Source: Chaetomium olivaceum
Taxonomy: Eukaryota; Ascomycota; Sordariomycetes; Sordariales; Chaetomiaceae
Assembly: GCA_039881045.1 (NCBI GenBank)
Contig: JAYWVB010000001.1
Coordinates: 248,001 to 312,000, forward strand
Reading direction: 5' to 3'
Length of the DNA stretch: 64,000 nucleotides
Shown: positions 22,701 to 33,564 of the stretch, in pieces
Numbering within the stretch: position 1 is the stretch's first letter
How the letters are laid out: every line of letters starts with the position of its first letter
Made by a program: the position numbers and the translations under genes
Notes under the pieces: model-generated
Seen by the model: only the letters and a program-made list of their open reading frames with translations
Told to the model about the DNA's origin: nothing
Databases searched by the model: none

Positions 22701-25700
22701 TTGAAGTTACTCGACCGCGGCGCTGTCCCACAGATCGAGTTCGAGGCCTGGTATGTGCTCTTAGCTCTTGACATCCCGCTTCTTTTAGTCAAGTGTCCGA
22801 TAGACGTCGTTTATTCCCATCATTATCCCCCTCACCCTCCACTCTATATTCGGTAAATCGGCAGCTAATTCAAGAATGACCAGGCTCAAATCGGCAAAGC
22901 AGTCCACGGCGATGGAGAACCAGCTACGCACCTTTGAAGACAACCAGAATCGTTACAAACAGATGGTGCAGCAGCCTTTGATCCTTGCTTTGCAATCATC
23001 CAAACCCGAAATTGCCATCGAGCTCTTGGAGCGTGGCGCAGACCCCAACGTCGTCAACAACTCGGCACAATATTACATGCAGGCATCTTGGGCTTCTCGA
23101 TTCACAGGCGAGTCCGCGCTGGACATCGCAAACAACCAGATCAAGGCTCTCAGCGATTACAATGAAAACGCCGCGAGGAGAAGAACTCGTTGCCCTACCA
23201 TGCCTGAAGGGACCGATAGATACCTCGAGAAGTACGCAGAGGGGACATACGAGCACTGGGCCATATCCAAGGAGGTTAAAAGACTCCGAAAGTCGTACGA
23301 GAAGGACCTCAAAAAGTACGAGAAGGACAAAGTCTTGGACGACCGCGCTTCTGGGTTCAAAGAGAAAGACGCGGCGATCGTGGAAGCCAAGAAGCGGATG
23401 GAAAAGGTCAGGGACGCTTTGCTTGTCAAAGGAGCCAAGACGTTTCGGGAAATTTACCCCGAGTTCAACTCTCGCTTGGAGAGCCCGAGGAATCCGCAGT
23501 ATTACAATAATCTCGACTGGAACAACATCACCGCGCCTTTCAAGTACGTCTTTTCCTTCAGGAACGTCAATGACGTGACCAGCGCAAGGAATGTCGCCTA
23601 CCACAAGCTGTAAGTCTCGCAAAGTCGTCTGGAGTTGTTGTGTATGGCTGCTGACAATGCGAAGGTTCAATGCTGCCTTCAACGGCGACCTTGAAACCAT
23701 CAAGAAGCTGACATTGACCTCTTGGGACGACGCCAAGGAGGAAGCTCCCCTCAAGATTGCTGTTTACGATCAACACCATAACGACCCATTCTTTCTTGCC
23801 TATAGCCGTGGTCATTATGACGTAGCGAAGGCGGTTCTCGAGATCGCGCAGGCTCAGTATTCCCCGCGGGAGAAACCCAAGACACGTTACAGAATGGAGG
23901 ACGACGCCGACCACGACGACGAGTACTCGGACGACGAACAGGATGACGTGTCCATGCATGGCGACGATGATTCCGGACCAAGGATTTACGCTCACATCGT
24001 GGATGAACAGTTCACAATCGACAACGTCGGCCAGGTGTCGATGAAGGTGAACAGCGACACCAAGCCTCTGGAGATGGTATCATGGGCATCTCCCTTGAAC
24101 AGTATGTAAGACCCGTGATTGGACTTGGTTTTTCGGGCGTAGTTAACCTGTTCTCGCAGAGGTCATTTTGGAGAACGACATGCCGAACCTGAAGTTTCTC
24201 CTCGACACCTACGAGTACTGGGCCTCCCAAAAGCTCGATTCGGAGGATGGGGCTTCCCGCTTCTTCACCTTCCCTATTCGCGAATTCAAACTTGCTGTCG
24301 AGATGGGTCGTGTGGAGTTACTTGGAGAGATCATCAAGCGCACCGGCGCCGGGTTGCCCTTGGAGTATCTGGTGAAGGTTACAGGCATGGAGCTACAGGT
24401 CAAGCCACAGTACTACCAGGGCCTGACCGTCTACGGAAAGAAGAGGTGAGTTTACTGGTGGCACGACGCTTCTTCGCTCTCGGCACAACTGACTCCGCAA
24501 TGTAGGAATGACTGGGCTCAAGCCGGCCGGGACACGGTCAGCATAACATCAGGTGGCACTCAGACCTCGCCCCTTCTTCTCGGTGCTTTTGCCGCCCGGA
24601 TCGAAACCGTGGAGTGGTTTCCTCAGCGACACCCCGCTAAGGCACTATCTTGCGTTCACCAAGTCCAAGGCGGCGCGGGACGACGTGAGGTTGAAGCATC
24701 TGGCTCAAGCTCCAGGTGGATTCGAAGGTGCCATTTCCAAGTGGCTCGATGATCAGAGTGAGCACGCCTTGCAACGAAAACCACCCTCTAGCGTGTAGAA
24801 ACTGACGAAATGTAGGCGAGCTTGTCCTTCACGCTGCCATCTTTGCCCCCCCAACACAGAAGGCCATTGAGTTGGTGACGTATCTTGTCAAGACTCAGCC
24901 GTCTTTGGTTCATGTCAAGTCAGCAAATGGTGCAACACCACTTCTGCTTGCGTACCGCTTGGGCAGGCTCGATATTGCCAAAATCCTAATCCAAGCTGGA
25001 GCTGACCAAACGACCAAGGATTGTCAGCGGAATAATCTTTTACACGCTGCGCTGCACGCCGTTCCGGATGCGAAGACACTGAAGCCGATGTTGGACCTCC
25101 TCGACCGCAGTACACTCATCCCGATGCTGAAGGAGCGAAACAAGCTCGAACAGGAGGGCCGAACGCCTCTGCACCAATACTGTGCTGCCACCAAGCACTA
25201 TGTTGACAAGGCCGCCAACAAGGTGATTCGTATGTTCAAGCTGTTCAGTGATATCTCGCAAGAAGCCACCAACCAAGCTTTCAAGACCCTGGATGGCACT
25301 GGAGACACCCCGCTGCATACCTTACTAGCTACGGACGCGGACCCAGCCATTATCCGCGCGATCATCGACTTGGATTCGAGCCTTTTGTGTTGTGAGAACG
25401 CCGTTGGCCGTACGCCGGCCGAAGTTGCTCACGACCGTTATCTCTCGATTCACATCAAATCGCCAGCCTACAGCTATTTTCAAAGAGACGGGTCGCTGTC
25501 GTCGTTGGTGAATTTGCATCCCCCTACCTTCATCAAGGAGAAGGAGTGCGAAGAGCCCAAGGAGCACGAGTCCACGGATACCGTCGCCAAAAACTGGCGT
25601 TTGTGTGCCGACATCATGGCGCGCAATGGTCAGCCTAAGCGAACGCTGGTCAGCCTCAACTCGGCCAACTTTGTCGCGAAGCGGCTCGGCGAGCAGAACA

Positions 25701-26131
25701 CGCCGAGAGACCGCTACCAGTTCAAGCTCGTGAAGATCGATGAGAACACCGCTACGGCGCCGACCAGTTCCGATGATAGCGACAATGAGGCTGGCAGCGA
25801 GGCACAAACCGCTGCGGTCAAACCCCCTGCTGATGCCACCGCGAAGAAGACCAAGTCTCGGCGGGTGGACATTGTCACTGAGAGGTACTACCAGATCCAT
25901 GACTCCTGGGGACGCCCTCGGAAGGAAAAGAAGAAGAGCAGCGATGACGACGCGAGCGACAGCAGCGACGGCGACGAGAGTGTGAAAGATAAGGATGAGG
26001 ATGAGGATGAGGACGACGAGCTGTTCCCGGTCTGCGGCAAGTGTGGCGAGCGTCACTACCGGCTTTGGGTTGCCCAAATGACGACCAACCTGAAAAAGGT
26101 GCAGAGCGGGGAGGACACCGAGATGTTGTAG
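19791..26131 (+). CDS. Large ankyrin-repeat protein with N-terminal nucleotidyltransferase-like motif
   Basis: An uncharacterised fungal protein of about 1848 residues in 13 exons: 19791-20185, 20256-20509, 20572-20600, 20663-21218, 21277-21341, 21397-21543, 21609-22295, 22353-22750, 22884-23609, 23665-24101, 24160-24445, 24506-24757 and 24816-26131. Introns are 55-70 bp, with one of 133 bp. Residues 137-176 carry a Gly-Ser then Asp-x-Asp pattern (AAGSSVV and SDVDLFLYGL), typical of nucleotidyltransferase folds. FDIDCSGAAYDGK follows. Ankyrin repeats are clear near residues 515-590 (TGRTPLHLAA, DGRTALHLAAARGHVEIV) and recur through the C-terminal half (NGATPLLLAYRLGRLDIA). Acidic linkers separate the blocks, and a CxxC motif (CGKCGERHY) lies near the end. 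Exon 12 has one extra T in 24618-24620, so the printed frame breaks there while both sides stay family-like. I know no assigned function. Confidence 0.87.
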
Positions 26132-27465
26132 TTGACGGGGGGCAACTTGGAATGAATGTAGCTGATGATTTTTGGGTCCACGTATGCGGATATGAATGGC
26201 AGACTAGAGACGAGCTATGAGAACTTCGCTACGCAAAACTTGCAAATCATAACATGGTTGGGGTAGAAGCTCGCGGGCAGGCTTGATAAGATTTAAATGC
26301 AACCTCTGTCATATTCCAATGTTGCCCATCATCTCATGGTGGAAAATCACACGAGAAGTGACAATTTCGTCAGACGGTTGACTTACCCCTGAGTTTACAG
26401 CAGACACCCAACCACCCAACGATTACACCGCAAATTTCACCAACGCAACAGGCAACACCCGTAAACATCTCGATCAACCGCTCAATTCCTCGAACTCTTC
26501 CTTTGATGCTCCTATCCCAGCCGGATAGATCCTAAAAAGTACAACAAGGTATGGTACTCGCTTGATCCGGACACCTGTCCCTATTCCCGCTCCCGCTTCC
26601 CGTCCCTCGCGAGGCTCGAGGACCGACCGACGGCCACTTAAGCTACTGTACAACAAACAACGAAGCGAATACGGTAACACCCAGTTAGGTATGTACCAAT
26701 AATAATAATAAACAGCAGCAGCAACGACAGCTAAGGGGTATTTGGCGGGGTATAAGCATAAACAGCAAGCAAGCATCAAACACCACAATCGAAACCAGAT
26801 AGAAGAAAAGGAGGAGGGGAGGGAGAACATTAAAGAAAAACGAGAGGGACTCAATCCCTAATTACCTCGCTGTGATAAAAAAGAGCAAAAAAAAAAAAAG
26901 AAGAGGCCCCTGGTGGTATCGTTCCTGACATCCATCCATCCATCCATCCATCCATCCATCCATCAAGCAAACCCATAAAAAACACCCGCGACCCTTTCAA
27001 TCAAAGCCGCTCGCTCGCTCGCTTGCTTGTTCGCCGGATGGAAAATACCCGACTGATTTGTGAACGCCCACTTCGCCCCGGGGCCAGGACCTGTCCTTGC
27101 GCCAGACATGTTTTCGCTTCCCAATGACTACCCGCCTAGGTATGTAGGTTAACTCAACCCAACTCAGCGCCGACGCTAAACCTCAAGGTAATGCAGCAGC
27201 CGCTAAGTGACGCCAAACCCCAAGGCAAACCGGCAACCAACTCAGCCAACCAACCCAGCAACCGCCGAGCGACGGGTCAAAAGCGCATCGACACGCCGCG
27301 CGTCTCCCTACGCCGAAAATAACAACTCCGCTTCACGTCCCAGATGCCACACCATCAATCCCCTCTTTCCACAACCCCCTATCCTATCACACAAGCGAAG
27401 AGCGTCGCGCGTCACCCCCGCTTTACCTTCCTATTCCTCAAAAACCACCTGGTAAGAGAGCCGCA
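26132..27465. other. Intergenic region between convergent genes
   Basis: 3' flanks of the ankyrin gene (plus) and KAR9 (minus). Contains the CATC microsatellite at 26931-26964, an A-rich run near 26885-26900 and a CGCT run near 27008-27025. No gene is supported. Confidence 0.6.
26931..26964. repeat. CATC tetranucleotide microsatellite
   Basis: About eight consecutive copies of the 4-bp unit in a 3' intergenic position. A likely length-polymorphic marker. Confidence 0.85.
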
Positions 27466-30400
27466 CTACCCCCTCCACCTCGGCCTCGAGTCCTTCTCCC
27501 TGGCCGCCGCCCTGGCCGTCGCGGCCGCAGCAGAGCTGCTGTTACTGCTGCTGCCCTTGCGCATAGCAAAGCGCGCGCCGGCCACAGCCTGGGGGCTCTC
27601 CCGACCGGTGATACCACCGCCGCCGCCGCCCCGCGCGGGGGACGGTCTCGACGCAGAGTCGCTGGTTGTCCGCGGCTGGGGCAGCAGGCTGGTGCGGCGC
27701 GAAGACGCGAGCGAGCTGGCGGGCCTGCGCGGGGTGGTTGTGGTAGGCGGGGAGAGGTCGATTGGCTTTGGGGGTTGGAGGGAGGCGCGCCTGTTGCCTG
27801 TGAGGGCGGCGGGTGCGGAGGGTTGGGAGGCGAGGCGGGGTCGGTTGAAGGAGTGGAGTTGTTGTTGTTGGTTGTCGGGGGATGCGAGGCGTTCGCGGAA
27901 GGAGAGGAGGGGTCCGCTTTTGGAGGGGGTGTGCTCGGCGATGGGCGATGTAGAGGACCCGCGGGAAAGAGGGGTGCGTAGGGTGGGGAGTTTGGATGTG
28001 GAGGAGGGCGTCAGGCCGGAGTTGGAGCGGACTGGGGTGGGGGATCGCTTAGCATAAGGGCTCGGGGTGGTGAGGGTGAGGGGTTTGAAGTTGTGCCCTG
28101 TGCCGATATCTGACGTGTTGGTGGAGGCGTTCCATTTCGGGCGGTTGGCCAAAGAAGAAGACGGCCGCGGTAACCTGTTAGCAGTTGGTGTGGCCGAGCC
28201 TTCGCGAGATGGGACCGACAACGTCGACGTCCTAGCCGCTACGGGCTTCCGGGACACTTGGCTCTTCGGGGTTGGTAGCAACGACTGTCTGCGGTTGCCT
28301 GGGGTGGAAAAGTGACCCAAAGCGCTTGCGGAACGCGCCGGTGGGGCTTTGAGGTGAGTCGAGCTGCTGAGGCCCATGGAGGACATGATTACGGAAGAGG
28401 GGGGTGAGCTCTGAGGCGTATCGTTGCCGCTAGCTAGAGTTGACATGTCGTTGGACAGCATGCTCGAGACGGAATCCCGCAGTTGCTGCCCCCTCCTGTC
28501 GGCATGCAGCTCCTCGATCACGGCATCTGTGTCCGCCATGGTGTCTTTCAAGTCCTCCCACTTGGCCTGCATCTCAGTGTGCAGACGGAGAATCTCCCCG
28601 TTAACGGTTAGCCGATCCTTGACTCCCTTGTCGATGATGGATAACACCCGTTCGATGGCTGGGCCGTAGTGTGTCTTCTTTGCCTCGTAACTCTCCAGCT
28701 TCTTGCTCATGATGGGTTGGTTCGTTAGATGCATGCCGGTGTCGATGGCCTCGCGGAGCCTAGCCACGCTTCTCTCGACAGACTCATACATCTTTTGCGC
28801 CTGCCGTCCGGCGCCACGGAAGACAAGAACCCATCGATCCTCGCCCAGCTCCTTACGCAGGGATTCGGCATCTTTTTCGAGCTTCTTGTAAGTCAAATCT
28901 AGCTCCGACCGCCGAACCTCCAGCTCCTCGCACGCTGTAGGAAATATGCTGTCGGCTCTGTTTTCAAAAACAGAGAGCCTCATGGGCAAAAAGTCCAGCG
29001 AGGCCCTGAGGGGCTGCATCCTAGCGAATAGCGCCAGCAGGCTGGAGTCGTCATGGGAAATGCCGGTCGAGCTGGGCGAGGGCGAGGTAGGGCTGACGGG
29101 GAAAACGGGCACGCTGAAGCGATTGTTGGCAGTCTGCACCCGTGCGGGCGCTCTCGTGTGCGTGTCCTCTACTATTGTTTCCAAGTCGCCAATGTCCATG
29201 TTAGACTCGCCAGTTGGCACGCCCAAAATTGACTTGTGGCGTCGTTCTTCCATCTCGAAGACGAGCCTGGCGAGGTCGTCCATCTCGTTTTGGATGTCCC
29301 CGAGCACCATGTTCCATAGCTCTTCCCATTCCATAGCGATCTCGACTTGCGCCTTGACATTGTGTAATGTCTTGCGCATCTTGCCCCATTCGGCGAGGAT
29401 AGCCTCCATCTGGGCGACGGCTCTGCGGAGGTCATCGGCCGCGACGTAGGCAATGTCCTCTCGGCACTGCAAGTCTTCAATGGCGCCGACATAAACCTTG
29501 ATCAACTCTTCGAAGCGGATGATGGCGTTCTCGACCTCCTCGACGCCTTCGCGCCCACCAGCAGCGGCCCATTCGACGTCATCATCGCTCTCCAAGCCCC
29601 CTATCACTTCCGAAGCCTTGTATATCCAGCCACGGATTTGCTCGGCAGCACCTATCAAGGCCTTCGTCGCAACCTGGGCTGTCGGGATGGCTGAGACCTT
29701 ATTACTCAGCGAGTCGGCATCCGGAAGCTGTAGTGACGTCAGCTGGGCAAGCTGGTTCGCGAATGAGGCTCGTGATAGCGTGTAGATGGACCCCGCTCTT
29801 TGGAGACCGAGGGGGTTGAATGTGATGGAGTCGGTGTTGAAGAAGTCTCGGGTGGTTGGTGTGGTCGGGTTTGTGGCGCGTCGTGTCAGTGGTGGCGTAT
29901 CCTTGGGAAGGGGTGGAGGCGGGATCTCTGGTGTTTGGGGTGTTTGGGGTGCCTGGGGTGGCCGGGTATCCCTCGCGATGTGCTCATCCTTTGTATCGGG
30001 TTGAGCCTTGACGCCGTTTCCGTTTGTGTGGTCGGGAAGGCGGTACTTGTTTGTGTCCATGTCCAGCGGTTCGGACGTGGCAATTTCCGGAAGAAGGTCG
30101 GGCTTCGCAACGGGGATGGCAACCTCGGACACAGGCTCTTCGGGCACAGGTTCTTCGGGGACGGATTCTTCGGGTTCCGTCCTTGTCTGCGATCTCTCTG
30201 ACTTGAGGCTCGACCTCGATGAGATGCGGACAATGCCCTTCCAGGGGCGCCCGCGCCGCTCAACAACGGTATGCGTGGAGCCAGCGATATGCTCCTGGTC
30301 GAGTCGTCTGAGAGCTTCTTCCGGGAGACGGCCGGGCTCTAGATAAGTAGAGGGCGGTGGTGGGCTGGATTTGCGTGTTGTGCCGAAGCCCAGAGCCTTT

Positions 30401-30819
30401 AATCGCGCTGCGAGACCCGGCGAGGGTTTCCTTACGCGATGGGCGGGTGTTGAGGTAGGAGAGCTACTGGCCGAGAGCTGGCGCGGCTGTTGCTGCTGTT
30501 GTTGTGGGGGAGAGCTTTTTGGCGGGTCGCCAATGTGGCTGTTGTTGTTAGTGTCGGCTGTGCTGACTTGGTGTTGCTCCTGTTGCTCCTGTTGCTGTTC
30601 TTGCTGCTGAGTCGCATCGAAACCACCGAGATGCGCCAATTCGCTGGGGACTTCGGAGAAGGTTAACACGACGTCGTCATCTTCATTCCTCGTATCGAAG
30701 TCGACATTCTTGTTATCCGTTGCTGGTATATCGGTGCCGGCGACGGCATGATCGGCAGCAGGATTATCTTGGTTGTTGCCACTGCTTGGAGCAGCAGCAG
30801 CAGTAGCAAGAGTTGTCAT
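27466..30819 (-). CDS. KAR9: KAR9-domain protein (spindle orientation / microtubule plus-end cargo)
   Basis: A single-exon gene of 1117 residues. KAR9 proteins link EB1-type plus-end trackers to myosin and actin and orient the spindle and nucleus. The N-terminal 330 residues are Gln/Pro/Ser-rich and low in complexity, with repeated SVPEEPVPEEPVSE. The conserved helical KAR9 domain begins near LQRAGSIYTLSRASFANQ. It continues through VATKALIGAAEQIRGWIYKA and several coiled stretches (AQMEAILAEWGKMRKTLHN, MDDLARLVFEMEERRHK). The last 300 residues are basic, Ser/Pro-rich and disordered, as in known KAR9 proteins. SKLPTLRTPL resembles SxIP or LxxPTP EB1-binding motifs (inference). The start at 30819 is the first ATG of an open frame with no intron. 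Its neighbours give no functional clue. Confidence 0.9.
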   Translation of the reverse strand: MTTLATAAAAPSSGNNQDNPAADHAVAGTDIPATDNKNVDFDTRNEDDDVVLTFSEVPSELAHLGGFDATQQQEQQQEQQEQHQVSTADTNNNSHIGDPPKSSPPQQQQQQPRQLSASSSPTSTPAHRVRKPSPGLAARLKALGFGTTRKSSPPPPSTYLEPGRLPEEALRRLDQEHIAGSTHTVVERRGRPWKGIVRISSRSSLKSERSQTRTEPEESVPEEPVPEEPVSEVAIPVAKPDLLPEIATSEPLDMDTNKYRLPDHTNGNGVKAQPDTKDEHIARDTRPPQAPQTPQTPEIPPPPLPKDTPPLTRRATNPTTPTTRDFFNTDSITFNPLGLQRAGSIYTLSRASFANQLAQLTSLQLPDADSLSNKVSAIPTAQVATKALIGAAEQIRGWIYKASEVIGGLESDDDVEWAAAGGREGVEEVENAIIRFEELIKVYVGAIEDLQCREDIAYVAADDLRRAVAQMEAILAEWGKMRKTLHNVKAQVEIAMEWEELWNMVLGDIQNEMDDLARLVFEMEERRHKSILGVPTGESNMDIGDLETIVEDTHTRAPARVQTANNRFSVPVFPVSPTSPSPSSTGISHDDSSLLALFARMQPLRASLDFLPMRLSVFENRADSIFPTACEELEVRRSELDLTYKKLEKDAESLRKELGEDRWVLVFRGAGRQAQKMYESVERSVARLREAIDTGMHLTNQPIMSKKLESYEAKKTHYGPAIERVLSIIDKGVKDRLTVNGEILRLHTEMQAKWEDLKDTMADTDAVIEELHADRRGQQLRDSVSSMLSNDMSTLASGNDTPQSSPPSSVIMSSMGLSSSTHLKAPPARSASALGHFSTPGNRRQSLLPTPKSQVSRKPVAARTSTLSVPSREGSATPTANRLPRPSSSLANRPKWNASTNTSDIGTGHNFKPLTLTTPSPYAKRSPTPVRSNSGLTPSSTSKLPTLRTPLSRGSSTSPIAEHTPSKSGPLLSFRERLASPDNQQQQLHSFNRPRLASQPSAPAALTGNRRASLQPPKPIDLSPPTTTTPRRPASSLASSRRTSLLPQPRTTSDSASRPSPARGGGGGGITGRESPQAVAGARFAMRKGSSSNSSSAAAATARAAAREKDSRPRWRG

Positions 30820-33564
30820 TTAGTGGCTCGGGCTCTCTGGCTGCAGCGAGAGCTCGCCGACGGGAGAACTGCAGGCCTGCGCTCTGGTGGGATGACCGAC
30901 TGAGCCGACTTGCTGCTCAAACAACAGCCGGTCAGCTTTCAGTGGTCTGGGTTGCTGCTCTAGCGGGCCGCCTGCCTCCTGTGGGCTTGGTCGCAGAGGG
31001 GCTCGGATGGGGCTTTCTCCATAAATCTGGGCAGGGACCTTTCCTGGCTGCACGTCCGACTGGCTGCTTGTTTCAGTGGTCTGAGAATGATTGCAGTGCG
31101 CTCCAGTCAACGAGTGGCTGTTGGATGACCAGGCGACATGGTGCAGTGCGGCGGGGGTGGGTTTTGCTGTTGGCGATTGGGGAACAGAATCTTGCAGCGC
31201 GCAACACTTTGCAGCAATTGGCGATGCGCACGAAAATCGACAGGCCAGCAGCCTTGCGGCGAGTAGCGAGATGAGAGCCAAGAGGGTAATGAGCGTTATT
31301 GCCGATGCGCCGAAGAGTCGAGATGGAAGGAAGGGCAATTGGGAAGTGATGATGGGCAGGAGACTTGTGTGATGGGGTTGGGCAGAAATCGCGGACCGAC
31401 AAGGGCGGGCTGACAACCCTCGCAACGCCGAACTCTGCGCCGCAGTCCAGCCCTAGCAAGAGTCTCATGTGATCCGAGACAATCTTTTGAGATGGGAGAA
31501 AAAGGGCAAAGGCACGAAATGATGAAGCTTCCAGCAGGTCTTACATGACTGACTGTGGTTATTGGTTGGATTGTCTCGATGTCGGCAGCCTGCATGCATG
31601 GATCTCCTACCTTAGTCTCTGGTGTCGCCTTTGAGGTCCCACAGGAGGTTTCATTCAAATGACTTTGTCAATTTGTACTGTGTATCACCGGCATGGAGTT
31701 ATGGACATGTCATAAACGAAACCATTTGGGCAACGTCATGGCCATGGCTGAGCGGCATCAATCTGACCCGATTTCCCGACTTTCTGGTTGAAGCCTGCGT
31801 TTCCCATCTGTCGGGTGTGTGGACAGGGGGTAGGATGCTAAAAAAGACGGATTTCTGCACCTGGCGGCGGCAGTTGGCGAGCTATGGCAGGGATCATTGT
31901 GTAAAAGATTGGTTCTGGAATGCTCGGTTCTTGGGAGTTCGTTCGGCCATGCAGCTACGCGAAAGATCGGGCGAACCTGCACCGCAGCTGGACGAAAAGA
32001 GGGAAGAGAGCTAAGATATGGAAGGTTTCCGTGCAGTGAAAAAGGAACGGGGGAATACCCAAGAAACCGTTTGGGAAAGAAAGGGGGAAATGCAAGAGAG
32101 ACAATTCTGGAGAAGCTCTCCTCTTTCCATTTGGACAGATTGTTCGATGTCAGTCATGTGAAGATCCCTCCAAGCAGAGCAGCTCGATAGTCATTCAGTC
32201 AGCCAGCCACAGGCAACCTTGGAAAGCGTTGTTTAAATTTAGGCAGGCATCTCCAAAGGAAAAAGGTTCGTGCCAGATAAACCAGGAAAACAACGAAACA
32301 AGAAGAGATGGAGGAAGGGATAAGAAAAATAGAAACGCAGTAAAGGAAATGTAAATCGAGTAAAAAATACATGCTTTAGACTTCCGGAACTGTTGTTTCG
32401 TTCCGGCAACTCGAGCTTCTACACTTGGACACTTAGAGTCTGGCTTTTTTTGTCCATGGGCGGCAGGGCAGGGAGGGCCACACGCACGTTCCCGTTCCCG
32501 AACCGTTTACGGCATTGTTGCCGAACAACAGTCTCCAACGTCTGTTCCATGTTCATTCATCCATCCACCCTTCCACCCATCCATCCGTCCATCCGTTCGG
32601 AAGATCATGTTGCGGTCTCATGGCCGAATCTTGCAATACGACGCTCTGGAATGATGGCAGGGGTAGCAATGTCTCTGGCCAATCATTTGCGTTCAGCAGG
32701 TGAAGCTCTCGTCAACGCCAACGGAAAGGCACGCGGCCCCATTTCCCTCGGTTCCCTGGTGGTCCTCCCTGGTTCTTTCCATGGGCATCACAAATGCTAC
32801 CGAATGCCACGCGCTCTCCCCGCTCATGAATCGTGACTTTTCAGGCCTCCCAGTCCTCCCCCGCGGCTCAGGATATCCCAGACAAGCATTCCTCGCCGGC
32901 CTCTCCGGATCGGTGCAGGGTCTTCCCAAGCTTCGCATCGAGAGATTGGAAGATTGGCTTGTGCGAGCTCCACTTATCACTCGCCTGCCAAGCCTTTTCT
33001 TTCACGCGTTCGTGATACCCCACAGTCGGGCCATCGCGTCGACCACCCGGAGGTGCTTCTGGAACCATTTGCGTAATTGCTGGTCTCCACCCGAACCCCT
33101 GGCCAAGCCTATTCTTCAGCGCATCAACCCCGGGAACTGTCCCGTCACCCCCCCCATCCGTCTCAGCAATTCTTCCGCCTGAAGCCATCCGATCCGATCT
33201 CCTTCTCCATACCTTCAACACAGGAGGCGCCCGACTTCTCCCTGCACGCGATCTTTGTTTTTACCTGCTCAAAACACCACCTCTCCGTTTTGCACCGGCT
33301 GTTTCAGTGCCTGCAGCAGATCTCGAGAAAAGACGCAACGCAGTTCAACTCTAGTTCGACCCTGTTTCCTGCCGGAATCTTTGGGTTGCTCCGCCGTGTT
33401 GTCTCTGCTGCCGCGTCTCACCTTGGCAGCTCCCGCCTCTGCAGACCCGGGCCGTCATTGTTTACTTCGGTCCTCTCCACGACCGTAGTAGCCCCGTCCG
33501 CCTAAACAACCAAGACGACAACCGTCGGCGGAAAAAAGGAGAGCAGCTCGAATCCGGCGTCAAC
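30820..33564. other. Intergenic region, 2.7 kb, divergent promoters
   Basis: Lies between KAR9 (minus) and the hypothetical gene at 33565 (plus). CATC/CCAT-rich simple sequence lies near 32555-32596, and the last 400 bases are pyrimidine-rich. No gene is supported. Confidence 0.6.

Noticed and set aside
24553..24626. A GT-AG intron that might explain the ankyrin frame break (ending CCTCAG)
   Set aside because: Its length does not restore the downstream frame, and it would remove the family-like PLLLGAFAARIETVEW segment.
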